Shown: positions 1 to 10,605, counted from the first letter of the stretch. The stretch is DNA of 64,000 bases from Deltaproteobacteria bacterium (GCA_019309545.1 JAFDGA010000003.1:1-64000); one strand, 5' to 3'. Numbers and translations: made by a program. The notes: generated from the letters alone by a model not told the origin.

Positions 1-989
1 ATCTTCCGGCGCGCCGATTTCTTCGTAAGGACTTAGCTCGGGGCCAAAGGTATCCTGCAACCTTTTCTTGATCAGCGTAATGGCCAGATGAGTAATATCA
101 ATGCCGATCCAGTGCCGCTGCAGGCGCTCGGCCACAGCGATGGTGGTGCCACAGCCGCAGAAGGGATCAAATACGAGGTCACCTTTTCTACTACTGGATC
201 TTATGATTTCTTCTAATAGTTCTTCTGGTTTCTGAGTTGGATAGCCCAGTCGTGCTTTTGCTGAAGGTGCAATAGGCTGGATGTGGGTGATGACGTCATC
301 GGGATGTTTTCCCAAAGGATGCAGTTTTTGTAATCCATAGTCATGACCGTCTCTGACATTACCAATATAATGGGCAAACCTTTCTACCGTAGCCTCTGCA
401 TAAGGTTGCCGGATGGGATCTGGGTCAAAAAAATGTATACTTTTCCTCTTGGCATAAAACAACAAAATGTCGTGCCTACGTGCCCGCGCCGCTTTGGGAG
501 TCCCTGCACCTCTATAATACCAAACAACCTCATTCAAAAAGTTTTTGTATCCAAATACTGCGTCCATCAGCAATTTTAAATAATGACTGGCCGTGGGGTC
601 ACAGTGCAGATAAATGCTCCCGGTGGGTTTCAGCACCCGGTGCAGTTCATCCAGGCGGATGGCCATCATGGTCAGAAGGCCATCATATCATTCGAGCCCA
701 AGAAACTCCGCAGCGCTTGTAAAAGGTCGGCCAACTTGCGAGGTCCCAGAGTAACCACCTCATGATAGGCCTTCTCGGCCTCCAGGCCCCAGTGCCAGGT
801 GTCCTCAAACGCGGTAATCTGGGCCGCGGATTGCTCCCCGCTTTTCTCGGCAAACAGAATGTTATAGGTCGCCTGGCTGTTAAAGGGCGGGTCCAGATAA
901 ATTAAATCGACACTTTCGGTCTGAATATGGTCCCTTAGGATATCGAGATTATCGCCGAAATAAAGTTTATTCTTCCACTCACCGGTCAT
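1..989 (-). pseudogene. beta-class DNA methyltransferase, frameshifted and cut by the window edge
   Basis: This encodes a site-specific DNA methyltransferase (N6-adenine or N4-cytosine type). The first 105 codons (989 to 672) carry motif IV, DPPFNSQATYN, and then stop at TGA 672-674. Reading resumes in another frame at about 669 with MMAIRLDELHRVLKPTGSIY and continues, open, to base 1, including QKPEELLEEI and the SAM-binding motif I FDPFCGCGTT. Motif IV before motif I is the beta-class order. One missing base near 671-682 would join the two parts, so this is either a real frameshift or a sequencing error. The 3' end lies outside the window. No restriction endonuclease is visible, so it may be an orphan methyltransferase or the edge of a restriction-modification locus. 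Confidence 0.85.
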
Positions 990-1097
990 GGTCCACCCCC
1001 GACTGCTCCAATTCCATTTTAGCTGATTTGAACAAAAAAATTTATCAAAAAACGCCGGTATTTTTAAAGTAGGGGTAGAGGCTTAAGGTGCCAGCAT

Positions 1098-1125
1098 TTG
1101 ACACGATCAATCTTATTGGTAGAAT
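1098..1125 (+). promoter_or_regulatory. sigma70-type promoter for queE-queC
   Basis: A perfect -35 TTGACA (1098-1103) is followed after 16 bp by TAGAAT (1120-1125, 5 of 6 consensus bases). It ends 33 bp before the queE ATG and precedes the Shine-Dalgarno AGGAG. The predicted 5' leader is too short to hold a preQ1 riboswitch. Confidence 0.6.
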
Positions 1126-1158
1126 TAAATCGATTAAGAGGAGAAGAACAATTCGGGA

Positions 1159-1800
1159 ATGGCCCTGTTAGTCACGGAAACTTTTTATAGCCTGATGGGG
1201 GAGTCCACCTTCGCCGGGCAGCCCGGGTTTTTTATCCGCCTCTGCGGCTGTAATCTGCGCTGTCGCTACTGTGATACCACCTATGCTTATGAAGGCGGCG
1301 AGACGCGGTCGGTGGCCTCCCTGGTGGCCGCGGCCCAGGCCCAGCAGGCCCGGCTGGCGTTGGTTACTGGCGGCGAACCCCTGCTGCAGGCCGAATCTTT
1401 GAAGTTGATGTCAGCCCTGGCCGAAGCCGGGCTGACGGTCTTATTGGAGACCAATGGCTCCCTACCCATAGCGCCGGTGGATACCCGGGTGCATCGGATC
1501 GTCGATGTCAAGTGTCCGTCCAGCGGCATGGCGGCCCATAATCATCTCGACAACTTGAATTTTCTAACCCCCAACGACGAAATCAAGGTGGTGGTGGGCA
1601 ACCGCGCCGATTTTGACTGGGCGCTGGAAGTGCTGAGGCCCTTCCAACCCTGGGAGCGCTTGCCGGTATTATTTTCTCCGGTGTTCGGGATGTTGCCTCC
1701 TCAGGAGTTAGCCGCCTGGATCTTGGAAAGCCGGCTGCCGCTGCGGCTCAACCTGCAGCTGCATAAATATATTTGGGGACCGGAGGTGCGGGGCGTATGA
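1159..1800 (+). CDS. queE: 7-carboxy-7-deazaguanine synthase
   Basis: This radical SAM enzyme turns 6-carboxy-tetrahydropterin into 7-carboxy-7-deazaguanine, the ring-contraction step on the way to preQ0 and queuosine. The protein has 213 residues, normal for the family. The radical SAM 4Fe-4S motif is C31-x3-C35-x2-C38 (CNLRCRYC), followed by the glycine-rich VTGGEPL segment that contacts SAM. An AGGAG Shine-Dalgarno lies about 15 bp before the ATG. The stop overlaps the queC start as ATGA, so the two genes are translationally coupled. queD and queF are not in the window. Confidence 0.93.
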   Translation: MALLVTETFYSLMGESTFAGQPGFFIRLCGCNLRCRYCDTTYAYEGGETRSVASLVAAAQAQQARLALVTGGEPLLQAESLKLMSALAEAGLTVLLETNGSLPIAPVDTRVHRIVDVKCPSSGMAAHNHLDNLNFLTPNDEIKVVVGNRADFDWALEVLRPFQPWERLPVLFSPVFGMLPPQELAAWILESRLPLRLNLQLHKYIWGPEVRGV

Positions 1801-2477
1801 AGTCAAAACCCCTGGCCGTGATATTACTGAGCGGCGGGCTGGATAGCTGTGTAACCGCTGCCTTCGCCCGGCAGCAGTATGATCTGGCTCTGTTTCACGC
1901 CAATTACGGCCAGCGTACGGTGACCCGGGAACTCCGGGCCTTTCGGGAGCAGGCCGCCTATTTTCAGGCCTGCCGTACCCTGGAGGCTGATCTACCATTT
2001 GTAGGGGCCATCGGCGGTTCCAGTCTGACCGATAAAGAGCGTCCGATTCCCACGCAGGAAGAACCTCCGGCGAAGCTGCCCTCAACCTATGTCCCTTTTC
2101 GCAACACCATCCTGATCGCTGCCGCGGTGGCCTGGGCCGAAACCCTGGAAGCGTCGGCCATCTTTATCGGGGCCAATGAGATCGACAGTCCGGGCTACCC
2201 GGATTGCCGCCCGGAGTACTTCGCGGCCTTAAATCAATTGATTGACCTGGGCACTGCTCCAGAAACCAAAATTGTCGTTCATACTCCCCTGATCCGGCTA
2301 GATAAGGCTGGAATCATTCGGCTGGGGCTGAAGCTAAAAGCTCCCCTGGAACTCACCTGGTCGTGTTACCAGAATGAGGATCGGGGCTGCGGTTGCTGCT
2401 CCTCCTGCCGCTTGCGTTTGAGGGGGTTTGCGGCGGTCGGCGTCCCTGATCCCATCCCTTATGTGGAGGGAGCCTGA
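1797..2477 (+). CDS. queC: 7-cyano-7-deazaguanine (preQ0) synthase
   Basis: This enzyme makes preQ0 from 7-carboxy-7-deazaguanine, ammonia and ATP, directly after the QueE step. The ATP pyrophosphatase loop SGGLDS sits at residues 12-17. A zinc site near the C-terminus follows the family pattern C190-x7-C198-x2-C201-x2-C204. I start it at ATG 1797, which overlaps the queE stop and has GGAGG upstream. An in-frame start 24 bp earlier would only add residues encoded by the end of queE. At 226 residues it has the usual family length. Confidence 0.93.
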   Translation: MKSKPLAVILLSGGLDSCVTAAFARQQYDLALFHANYGQRTVTRELRAFREQAAYFQACRTLEADLPFVGAIGGSSLTDKERPIPTQEEPPAKLPSTYVPFRNTILIAAAVAWAETLEASAIFIGANEIDSPGYPDCRPEYFAALNQLIDLGTAPETKIVVHTPLIRLDKAGIIRLGLKLKAPLELTWSCYQNEDRGCGCCSSCRLRLRGFAAVGVPDPIPYVEGA

Positions 2478-2509
2478 CTGTCCCCTTGTTAAGCAACCTC
2501 CTCCAGATG

Positions 2510-2603
2510 TTATTACTCAGGTCATTAAATAAGTGAATTTGGGTTGGGAAAAAACAGCTCTCCCAAACCCACTCCCCCAACCCCTTAAGGGGGGTTGGGA
2601 AGG
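2510..2603 (-). repeat. dispersed intergenic repeat, copy 1 (left module missing)
   Basis: Read on the minus strand, this copy runs from a CCCAACCCC-TTAA-GGGG hairpin (one arm has two extra bases) through GGGAGAGCTGTTTTTT and ends with the family signature TGACCTGAGTAATAA. It matches copies at 8006-8122, 10952-10993 and 19133-19298. It lacks the GAGCATTTAA/GAGGGGAGGG left module seen in the two plus-strand copies. It lies in the gap between queC and groEL. Confidence 0.75.
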
Positions 2604-2656
2604 AAGCTGGCGGGTTCAGGACCTGTTGCCGCTGGCCTTCCGGCTGCCGCCTCCCG

Positions 2657-2695
2657 GAAAAAATAAGGGGAAGAGAGTCATCACCCCCTTCCCCT
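2657..2695 (-). terminator. Rho-independent terminator of groES-groEL
   Basis: On the minus strand AGGGGAAG (2695-2688) pairs with CTTCCCCT (2673-2666) around a 14-nt loop. It is followed by a U-rich tract, TATTTTTT. It lies about 45 bp past the groEL stop. Confidence 0.75.
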
Positions 2696-2738
2696 GATCA
2701 CTGTCCGGCAAGGGTTTCTTGCACCGGTGGTCAACGGT

Positions 2739-4385
<1,647 letters not shown>

Positions 4386-4449
4386 TTAACGAATTTTCCT
4401 ATCAGAGAATATTGGTGGGTAAATGGGGAGAATTACCGGATTGTATGAT

Positions 4450-4740
4450 TCAATCTTCGATGATGGCCAGAATATCATCCTCCCGCATCATCAAGTATTC
4501 TTCGCCTTCCAACTTGATTTCGGTGCCAGCGTATTTACCGAACAAGATCCGATCGCCCTCTTTGACGCTCATGGGCATACGTTCACCTTTGTCGGAAATC
4601 TTGCCCGCACCCACAGCCATAATCCGGCCCTCAATGGGCTTTTCCTTGGCGGTGTCGGGAATATAAATTCCCCCTTTGGTCATCTGGGTCTCCTCCAGTC
4701 GCTTGACCAGAACACGATCATTCAACGGTTTGATTTTCAT
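4450..4740 (-). CDS. groES: 10 kDa co-chaperonin GroES
   Basis: This forms the heptameric lid of the GroEL chamber. It has 96 residues, full length. The family start [16 protein letters not shown], a mobile-loop region near residues 16-33 ([20 protein letters not shown]) and the [17 protein letters not shown] barrel segment are all present. A very strong Shine-Dalgarno, GAGGAGG, precedes the ATG. It is the first gene of the groES-groEL operon, 41 bp downstream of the CIRCE element. Confidence 0.98.
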   Translation of the reverse strand: MKIKPLNDRVLVKRLEETQMTKGGIYIPDTAKEKPIEGRIMAVGAGKISDKGERMPMSVKEGDRILFGKYAGTEIKLEGEEYLMMREDDILAIIED

Positions 4741-4781
4741 AAAATGACCTCCTCAATATAGATTCATAAGCTTAGGCATGA

Positions 4782-4808
4782 TTAGCACTCCTTGGAAAAG
4801 AGTGCTAT
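4782..4808 (-). promoter_or_regulatory. CIRCE operator (HrcA-binding inverted repeat)
   Basis: The sequence TTAGCACTC, 9 bp, GAGTGCTAT matches the CIRCE consensus TTAGCACTC-N9-GAGTGCTAA with one mismatch in the last base. It lies between a likely promoter (-35 TTGATT read at 4839-4834, weak AT-rich -10 near 4812-4818) and groES. This predicts heat-shock control by the repressor HrcA, whose gene is not in this window. Confidence 0.93.
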
Positions 4809-5049
4809 TAATATTTAATCATTCCCCTGGAAAAATCAAGGGGAGGGATAAAAAATTTTTTTATTTTCTCCCGGCTCAGAAAAATTCACCGGGATGCAGT
4901 GAAGGGACAAGGGCAGTTAAGCTCAGGGAGCAATGGGACTGGCCGAATCGCCTAAAAAGTACACCAAAAAACAGCGGCGGGATTAATTCAGCGGCAACTC
5001 GCCGATCTTCCTGGTTCTCCTGGCACTAGCAACAAAGTTTAGAAGTCTT

Positions 5050-6732
5050 TCACTTGGCCCGGGCCAGGACCCGCGCCTTGCGAACTAACCGCACCGTGGA
5101 CTTCTTTTGGTTTTCAGCGGGCTTTGATCCACTGGAGACTTTACGGACTACCTTGGGGGTAGCCTTCTTGATCTTCTGAATATTGGACGAATCTACCTTT
5201 TTTGAAGTCGCTCGCTTCGCCTGACTTACCTTTTTGGAGTTGTAACGCGTTACTGGTTTTTGCTGCCAGCTGGGAAATATTGAGGCAACCACGGGCCCGG
5301 ATTTCTTGGTCTGTTGGCGCTTGGCCACTGTCGTAGATTTGGTCGAAGTCGAACGGGAGGCTTTGGCAGCTACTGAACGGGAGCGTTTGGAGAGTACCGA
5401 ACGGTGGCCTTTACTAGCCACTGACCGATAACGTTTATTAGAGGCCGAACGGGCCTGTTTGCCAGGCACCAGGAGGATTTGGCCCCGCTTAATGTCCCGG
5501 CCTCGTCGCAATCCATTGAGTGCCAGTATTTTGGCCGGGCTGGTCCGATAGCGGCGGGCTATGCGGTTGACCGTGTCGCCGCGTTTCACCCGGTAGCGAA
5601 GACTGGCTTTACTACGTCCTTTAGTCTGGACACCTCGAACTTTATGACCCGTCCGCCTGGCCCAATAGGTTCTTTTGGGTGTATGGGCCCTGGCCACCTC
5701 AATATTTCTCACAAAAGCTTCTTTTTTGCCGTAAGGCACTTTCAACAGGTAGGCGGAATAATTAGGTGGGGTTGTCCCCCGTTTCAGTTCCGGATTGAGA
5801 GCACATAACTGCTTATAATCATCACCAGTGGCAATGGCCGCTAGTTTAAGGGAAGTGGGCTTTTTTACCTTGACAATTTCATATTTCAAGGGCGGCAGGT
5901 AACAGATATTATCAAACCCATATTTCTTGGGATTTTTGGCAATGATTGTAGCGGCGATCATCTGCGGGACATAGTTTTTGGTCTCCGAGGGTAAGCAGTT
6001 ATCCGAAGACAGGTCCCAGAAATTTTTTAGGTGAGCGTTTTTATCAATTTCTCTCTGGACCCGACCTTCGCCACAATTATAGCTGGCTGCAGCGAGATAC
6101 CAGGAACCGAATCTTTTGTATAAATCGAGGAGGTAATGGGCCGCAGCACGCGTGGCTTTTTCTGGGTCACGACGTTCATCGACATACCTGTTGATCATTA
6201 GGCCATAGCGTCGCCCCGTAGCCCGGATGAATTGCCACATACCGCAGGCATGGGCGTGGGAGTAAGCCCGGTTATTAAAGCCGCTTTCAATCATGGCCAG
6301 ATAGGCTAAATCCTCGGGCAGGCCGTATTCGTTAAAAATTTTTTTAATCATCGGGAGATAGCGCGTGGAGCGGGCCAGATAACGGCGGAAAACCTCTTTC
6401 CGTTTGGTGCAGAAGTATGCGATATAATTACGTACCTGTTTGTTAAGATGGATGGGCATATCATATTTGGTTTGCAGGCCCCATTTTTTTAATTCTTCCG
6501 CTAAATTGTTCTCCAATCCCGGAATGGGATATTTGGCATATAGTTCATCCAGTTGTTGATCGCTCAGATCTCCCGCCAGGGGCTCTTCGCCTTCATCTTC
6601 AAGATCACTATAAAACTGATCTACGGGACAGGTTTGGGCAGAACTTGATTGATCAGGGACATAATTCCGATTGCCGCTACAGCCGGCTAGCAGCCACAAA
6701 ATCGCCACTGCCAAGTAGCCAAGTCGTTTCAT
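5050..6732 (-). CDS. mltD: lipoprotein lytic transglycosylase, MltD type, with LysM and a long basic tail
   Basis: This is a peptidoglycan-cleaving enzyme that probably sits in the outer membrane as a lipoprotein. The signal peptide ends in lipobox LLAGC (C18). The SLT catalytic domain spans about 120-235 with catalytic E149 in MIESGF, the GMWQF segment and AAASYNCGEGRV. A LysM glycan-binding domain follows at 379-424. After it comes a tail of about 136 residues, very rich in Lys, Arg and Ser, with repeating R-S-V/K units; this is unlike E. coli MltD, which ends in LysM domains. GGAGT precedes the ATG. The symbol is by family resemblance. Confidence 0.85.
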   Translation of the reverse strand: MKRLGYLAVAILWLLAGCSGNRNYVPDQSSSAQTCPVDQFYSDLEDEGEEPLAGDLSDQQLDELYAKYPIPGLENNLAEELKKWGLQTKYDMPIHLNKQVRNYIAYFCTKRKEVFRRYLARSTRYLPMIKKIFNEYGLPEDLAYLAMIESGFNNRAYSHAHACGMWQFIRATGRRYGLMINRYVDERRDPEKATRAAAHYLLDLYKRFGSWYLAAASYNCGEGRVQREIDKNAHLKNFWDLSSDNCLPSETKNYVPQMIAATIIAKNPKKYGFDNICYLPPLKYEIVKVKKPTSLKLAAIATGDDYKQLCALNPELKRGTTPPNYSAYLLKVPYGKKEAFVRNIEVARAHTPKRTYWARRTGHKVRGVQTKGRSKASLRYRVKRGDTVNRIARRYRTSPAKILALNGLRRGRDIKRGQILLVPGKQARSASNKRYRSVASKGHRSVLSKRSRSVAAKASRSTSTKSTTVAKRQQTKKSGPVVASIFPSWQQKPVTRYNSKKVSQAKRATSKKVDSSNIQKIKKATPKVVRKVSSGSKPAENQKKSTVRLVRKARVLARAK

Positions 6733-7040
6733 TTAACACTCCTATGCTGCAGGCGCGCTGCCCCTGTTATGAATTGGTAGGCTGATTTATGTGATAGGTA
6801 AACGTTCCCTTTGCCCCCTTCCCCAAGGCAAAGGAAAGGCGAAGTGCAAAAATTCCCTGACTAAACATTAAGCCCCTTATTAGCACAGATTTTAGTGGAA
6901 TTGCAAGCAAAAAAACTTATCTTTCTAATTTTAAATGGGATTTTAAAACCTATCCTGATTTTTTGCCCTAAGCCGGAAGAGGTGTTATCATGGCTGACAT
7001 ACTTCCAGCGCTACTTGCCTAGAAAGGAGTGTCTACAAGG
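6733..7040. other. gene-free stretch with an 8-bp hairpin
   Basis: This is the divergent region between mltD (minus) and the membrane-protein gene (plus). It contains CCTTTGCC (6808-6815) pairing with GGCAAAGG (6827-6834) over an 11-nt pyrimidine-rich loop. There is no U-tract on either side, so it is not a normal terminator. The rest, 6860-6990, is AT-rich. No convincing -35/-10 pair was found. Confidence 0.5.
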
Positions 7041-7970
7041 ATGAATTGCCGAAATTTTCTCTCCTGGACCTGGGGCGGCTTAGGGGCGGCTACGTTAGCG
7101 GTCTCCATCTGGGGGTTGGCCCGGGGGCTGGAGCCTTTTGCCTCCTGGTTTTACTCCTTTGCCTGGTGGTCCTATATCCTCTTGGTCGATTGCTTGATCT
7201 ATCAACTCCAAGGCCGCTCCCTGCTAGTCAACCGTTTCCCAGAGTTTTTGGCCCTGCTGCCGGCCTCCATAACCTGCTGGCTGATCTTTGAGGCCTTCAA
7301 TCTGTCCCTGGGCAACTGGCATTACCTTGGCTTGCCCTCAGCCTGGTGGCTGCGTTGGCCCAGTTATCTGATCGCCTATGCTACGGTTTTCCCCGCTCTT
7401 TTTCAAACCGCCGCGGTTTTGGAAGCCGTGGGCCTGTTCCGCCAGGTCCAGGGACGACCTCGGCCTATAGGTCAGGGCTGGTATACCACCTTTGTTTTAG
7501 TTGGCGCGTTCTGCCTGGTCTGGCCCCTTATCCTGCCGCGTTATGGTTTTCCGCTCGTCTGGCTGGGCTTTATCTTCCTGCTGGAACCATTCTGCCATTT
7601 AGGAGGAGGCAAATCCCTGGTGGGGCTTTGGGCCCAAGGGGAACGGCGGGAGCTCCTGCTGCTGCTCAGCGCCGGTCTGATCTGTGGATTTTTATGGGAA
7701 TTGTGGAATTACTGGGCCATTTCCAAGTGGGTTTATACCCTACCTTTTTTCAACTGGGGCAGAGTCTTTGAAATGCCGATATTGGGTTATCTGGGATTCC
7801 CCCCTTTTGCGGTGGAATGCGCCGTGATGTATAATTTTATTCAATTGCTGCGCACCAAGGTGTGGCAAACCCGGCAGGCCCGCTGGCTCTGGGGGCTGAG
7901 CCAGGTCGGTTTCTGGATAATAATGTTGTGGGCTATAGATAAATGGACGGTAATATGCTTTCGGGGGTGA
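7041..7970 (+). CDS. polytopic, tryptophan-rich membrane protein of unknown function
   Basis: I do not recognise this family. The 309-residue product is almost entirely hydrophobic, with roughly eight or nine predicted membrane helices starting near residue 7, many Trp and aromatic residues, and short loops. No catalytic motif stands out. I chose ATG 7041 because AAAGGAG (7023-7029) is a Shine-Dalgarno at a workable distance. The alternative GTG at 7029 overlaps that ribosome site and would leave it without one. It is followed by a repeat element and rimO, so the neighbours give no functional clue. Confidence 0.75.
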   Translation: MNCRNFLSWTWGGLGAATLAVSIWGLARGLEPFASWFYSFAWWSYILLVDCLIYQLQGRSLLVNRFPEFLALLPASITCWLIFEAFNLSLGNWHYLGLPSAWWLRWPSYLIAYATVFPALFQTAAVLEAVGLFRQVQGRPRPIGQGWYTTFVLVGAFCLVWPLILPRYGFPLVWLGFIFLLEPFCHLGGGKSLVGLWAQGERRELLLLLSAGLICGFLWELWNYWAISKWVYTLPFFNWGRVFEMPILGYLGFPPFAVECAVMYNFIQLLRTKVWQTRQARWLWGLSQVGFWIIMLWAIDKWTVICFRG

Positions 7971-8005
7971 TGAACTGCGAAACAGTATGCCGGCCTTATT
8001 AGTAC

Positions 8006-8122
8006 GAGCATTTAAAGGGTTAATTTGAGGGGAGGGCCGGGGGACCCCTGGCCCCCTCTCCCCAGAGCCGTTTTTTCTAATACCGATTCATTTATTTTAT
8101 GACCTGAGTAATAACCAGGTCA
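8006..8122 (+). repeat. dispersed intergenic repeat, copy 2
   Basis: This begins GAGCATTTAA and continues TTAATTTGAGGGGAGGGCC, forming a G/C-rich hairpin with GGCCCCCTCTCCCC. It then has CCGTTTTTTCTAAT, ATTCATTTATTTTATGACC and the end signature TGACCTGAGTAATAA. Just past that, CAGGTCA (8116-8122) pairs perfectly with TGACCTG (8100-8106). It fills most of the gap before rimO. The AACCCC-TTAA-GGGG hairpin module present in copies 1 and 3 is absent. Confidence 0.75.
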
Positions 8123-8148
8123 GCAGGGAATCAGATATAATAATAAGG

Positions 8149-9519
8149 ATGGCAGCAAACCCAAAACTTTACCCGGTCAGTCTGGGCTGTGCCAAAAATC
8201 GGGTCGATACCGAAATCATGTTGGGCCTGTTATCCCGGGCCGGTTGGGAAATCGTCTCCCAGGCAGCGACTGCCGATGTCCTGCTGGTCAATACCTGTGG
8301 TTTTATCGCTCCGGCCAGCCAGGAGTCGATTGATACAGTATTGGAGTTAGCCGCCTACAAACAGGCCGATCCTAAGAAGCGGCTGGTAGTCACCGGCTGC
8401 CTGGCTCAACGTTACCGTACAGAACTGCCAGCCCTGCTTCCCGAGGTCGATGCCTTTATCGGGGTCAATGATTTCCCCCAGATTGTGCGGATTTTAGCCC
8501 ATTTGAACCAGAGGCATGAGACCTCGACCTTTTGCCAGGCCCCTTGCTATGGGTATCAGGAGATAGGGCCTCGTCTGCTCACCACCCCTTTTTACAGTGC
8601 TTACCTGAAAATTGCCGAGGGTTGCAGTCATCGCTGTACATACTGTACTATTCCCCAAATCCGCGGTCCGTTTCGGAGTCGTCCTCTGGAGGTAATCCTC
8701 CAAGAGGCCAGAAACCTGAGCGCCCAAGGGGTCTGCGAACTCAATCTGATCGCCCAGGATACCACCGCTTATGGCCTGGACTGGGGTGAACCGCACCAAT
8801 TACCCAAGCTTTTGGAGGGCTTATGCCAGATTCCTGGAATACACTGGCTGCGGCTGCTCTATAGCCACCCGGCCCGGATTACTCCGGAACTACTAACGGT
8901 AATGGCTGATCATCCTCAGATCTGTCCCTACCTGGACCTCCCCCTCCAGCATGTCAACGATCAATTGTTGAAGCGCATGGGACGCGGCTATAATAAAAAA
9001 GTCATCTTGGACACCATCGACCGCAGCCGCCGGGTGCTTCCCCAAGCCGCCCTACGGACCACCGTAATGGTCGGCTTTCCCGGCGAGACTGAGGACCAAT
9101 TTGCCGAATTATGCCAGGTAATTGAGCAGATCGGATTCGATCATCTGGGGGTATTTGAATTTCAACCCGAGGAGGGCACCCCGGCCTGTGGTTTCACCGA
9201 TCAGGTTCCGGTCCGCCTGGCCCGGCAGCGGGCCCGGCAGCTCATGGCCCTCCAGGCAAGGTTAGTCAAGAAAAAACTGCGCTCCCTGGTCGGCACCGTC
9301 CAGGAGGTATTAGTCGAGGGACCCAGCCCCGAGACCGAGCTGCTGCTTTGCGGCCGCCTGGCTACCCAGGCCCCGGAGGTGGACGGGCAGGTCTATATCA
9401 CTGCCGGGGATGGCCAAATCGGGCAGATTCAACCCGTTCGGATCACCTCCGCTCATACCTATGATCTGGTAGGAGAAATCATCGCTCCTATCCAGAAAAG
9501 GATTATGGACAAAAGATAA
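8149..9519 (+). CDS. rimO: ribosomal protein S12 methylthiotransferase
   Basis: This radical SAM enzyme adds a methylthio group to an aspartate of ribosomal protein S12. It has 456 residues with three domains. The N-terminal MTTase domain has its three cluster-binding cysteines in SLGCAKNRVDTE, VNTCGF and VTGCLAQ. The radical SAM core has CSHRCTYC (C-x3-C-x2-C) followed by IPQIRGPFRSR, a RimO/MiaB-type segment. A C-terminal TRAM domain runs from about residue 385. The SLGCAKNRVD start separates it from MiaB. Its own Shine-Dalgarno is weak. Confidence 0.93.
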   Translation: MAANPKLYPVSLGCAKNRVDTEIMLGLLSRAGWEIVSQAATADVLLVNTCGFIAPASQESIDTVLELAAYKQADPKKRLVVTGCLAQRYRTELPALLPEVDAFIGVNDFPQIVRILAHLNQRHETSTFCQAPCYGYQEIGPRLLTTPFYSAYLKIAEGCSHRCTYCTIPQIRGPFRSRPLEVILQEARNLSAQGVCELNLIAQDTTAYGLDWGEPHQLPKLLEGLCQIPGIHWLRLLYSHPARITPELLTVMADHPQICPYLDLPLQHVNDQLLKRMGRGYNKKVILDTIDRSRRVLPQAALRTTVMVGFPGETEDQFAELCQVIEQIGFDHLGVFEFQPEEGTPACGFTDQVPVRLARQRARQLMALQARLVKKKLRSLVGTVQEVLVEGPSPETELLLCGRLATQAPEVDGQVYITAGDGQIGQIQPVRITSAHTYDLVGEIIAPIQKRIMDKR

Positions 9520-9521
9520 AA

Positions 9522-9550
9522 TTGACAAGCAAAATTTTTCCGCATATCTT
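9522..9550 (+). promoter_or_regulatory. possible sigma70-type promoter before the polyprenyl synthase
   Basis: A perfect TTGACA (9522-9527), 17-bp spacing and TATCTT (9545-9550, 4 of 6) lie just after the rimO stop and 34 bp before the next ATG. This suggests that the synthase has its own transcript. Confidence 0.45.
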
Positions 9551-9583
9551 TATAAGTTACCAAGTATTCAGAAATTTGCCTCT

Positions 9584-10555
9584 ATGAATCGCAATAAACT
9601 ATTTAAGACCTTAAAGACCGACATCGACCGGATCAATCAGGCTCTGGAGAGTAATCTGTCTTCCCATGTCCAGATGATTTCTGAGGTGGGGAGACATATT
9701 TTACTCAGTGGCGGCAAACGCATCCGGCCCTTATTGTTTCTGCTGTCGGCACGCATGTGCGGTTGCCAGGAAGATCATCTTCCCGATATTTCAACTGTTT
9801 TCGAATATCTGCACGCTGCCACCCTGCTTCACGACGATGTAGTTGATGCTGCCACGGTGCGGCGGGGGTTATCGTCGGCCAACATGATCTGGGGTAACCA
9901 GGCGGTCATCCTGGTTGGTGATTTTCTTCTCTCCAAGGCATTGGGCATCGCGGTCTCTACCAACCGGATCAGGATAATGCAGGTGCTGGCCCAGACCACC
10001 ATCCAGATGGCCGAAGGGGAAATCCTGCAGCTTATTCACATCGGTAATCTGGATAAGACAGAAGCAGATTATTTTGAGGTCATTACCCGCAAGACCGCCA
10101 TCCTGATGTCGGCCGCCTGCCAGATCGGGGCCATTTTAGGAGGGGTGCCGCCGGCCCAGGAATCGGCCTTGAGGGACTTTGGACTTAATCTGGGCATAAC
10201 CTTTCAGATCGTCGATGATATTCTGGACTATACCGGCAATATTGAGGAATTAGGCAAGCCGGTCGGCAATGATCTCAAAGAGGGGAAAATTACCCTGCCT
10301 TTAATCCATGCGCTGTCCCACGCACAGGCAGAGGACCGACAACGCCTCCAGGAGTTGGCCAAATCTACCGACCGGCAGGAAATTACCCGGGAGCTACGAC
10401 CGATCCTGCATCAATATGGTTCTTTGGATCACGCTCGACAACAGGCCCAGCACTATACCACCCGGGCTCAAGAATTTTTGAAAATTTTTCCTCCCTCCCG
10501 TGAGAAAACCATCTTCATGGAGATTACCAATTACCTGGTAGAGCGGACTTTTTAA
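9584..10555 (+). CDS. ispB: long-chain all-trans polyprenyl diphosphate synthase (octaprenyl/heptaprenyl type)
   Basis: This class I prenyltransferase condenses isopentenyl diphosphate units to build the quinone side chain. The 323-residue protein has the GGKRIRP motif at 43-49, the first aspartate-rich motif DDVVD at 84-88 and the second, DDILD, near residue 210 (FQIVDDILDYTG). These are the Mg-diphosphate sites. The two residues before the first motif (LLHDD) are Leu-His, as in long-chain synthases, not the bulky aromatics of farnesyl synthases. Exact chain length cannot be read from sequence. It is followed convergently by the phasin-like gene. Confidence 0.88.
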   Translation: MNRNKLFKTLKTDIDRINQALESNLSSHVQMISEVGRHILLSGGKRIRPLLFLLSARMCGCQEDHLPDISTVFEYLHAATLLHDDVVDAATVRRGLSSANMIWGNQAVILVGDFLLSKALGIAVSTNRIRIMQVLAQTTIQMAEGEILQLIHIGNLDKTEADYFEVITRKTAILMSAACQIGAILGGVPPAQESALRDFGLNLGITFQIVDDILDYTGNIEELGKPVGNDLKEGKITLPLIHALSHAQAEDRQRLQELAKSTDRQEITRELRPILHQYGSLDHARQQAQHYTTRAQEFLKIFPPSREKTIFMEITNYLVERTF

Positions 10556-10567
10556 ACCACTCATGCT

Positions 10568-10605
10568 AACCCTAGCTCAGGTTGCCGAATCCTGACATGA
10601 GGGTT
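10568..10605. terminator. hairpin between convergent genes, possible bidirectional terminator
   Basis: AACCCT (10568-10573) pairs with AGGGTT (10600-10605), and inside it TCAGG (10577-10581) pairs with CCTGA (10591-10595). It sits between the polyprenyl synthase stop and the end of the phasin-like gene. Neither side has a proper U-tract, so termination is only suggested. Confidence 0.4.
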
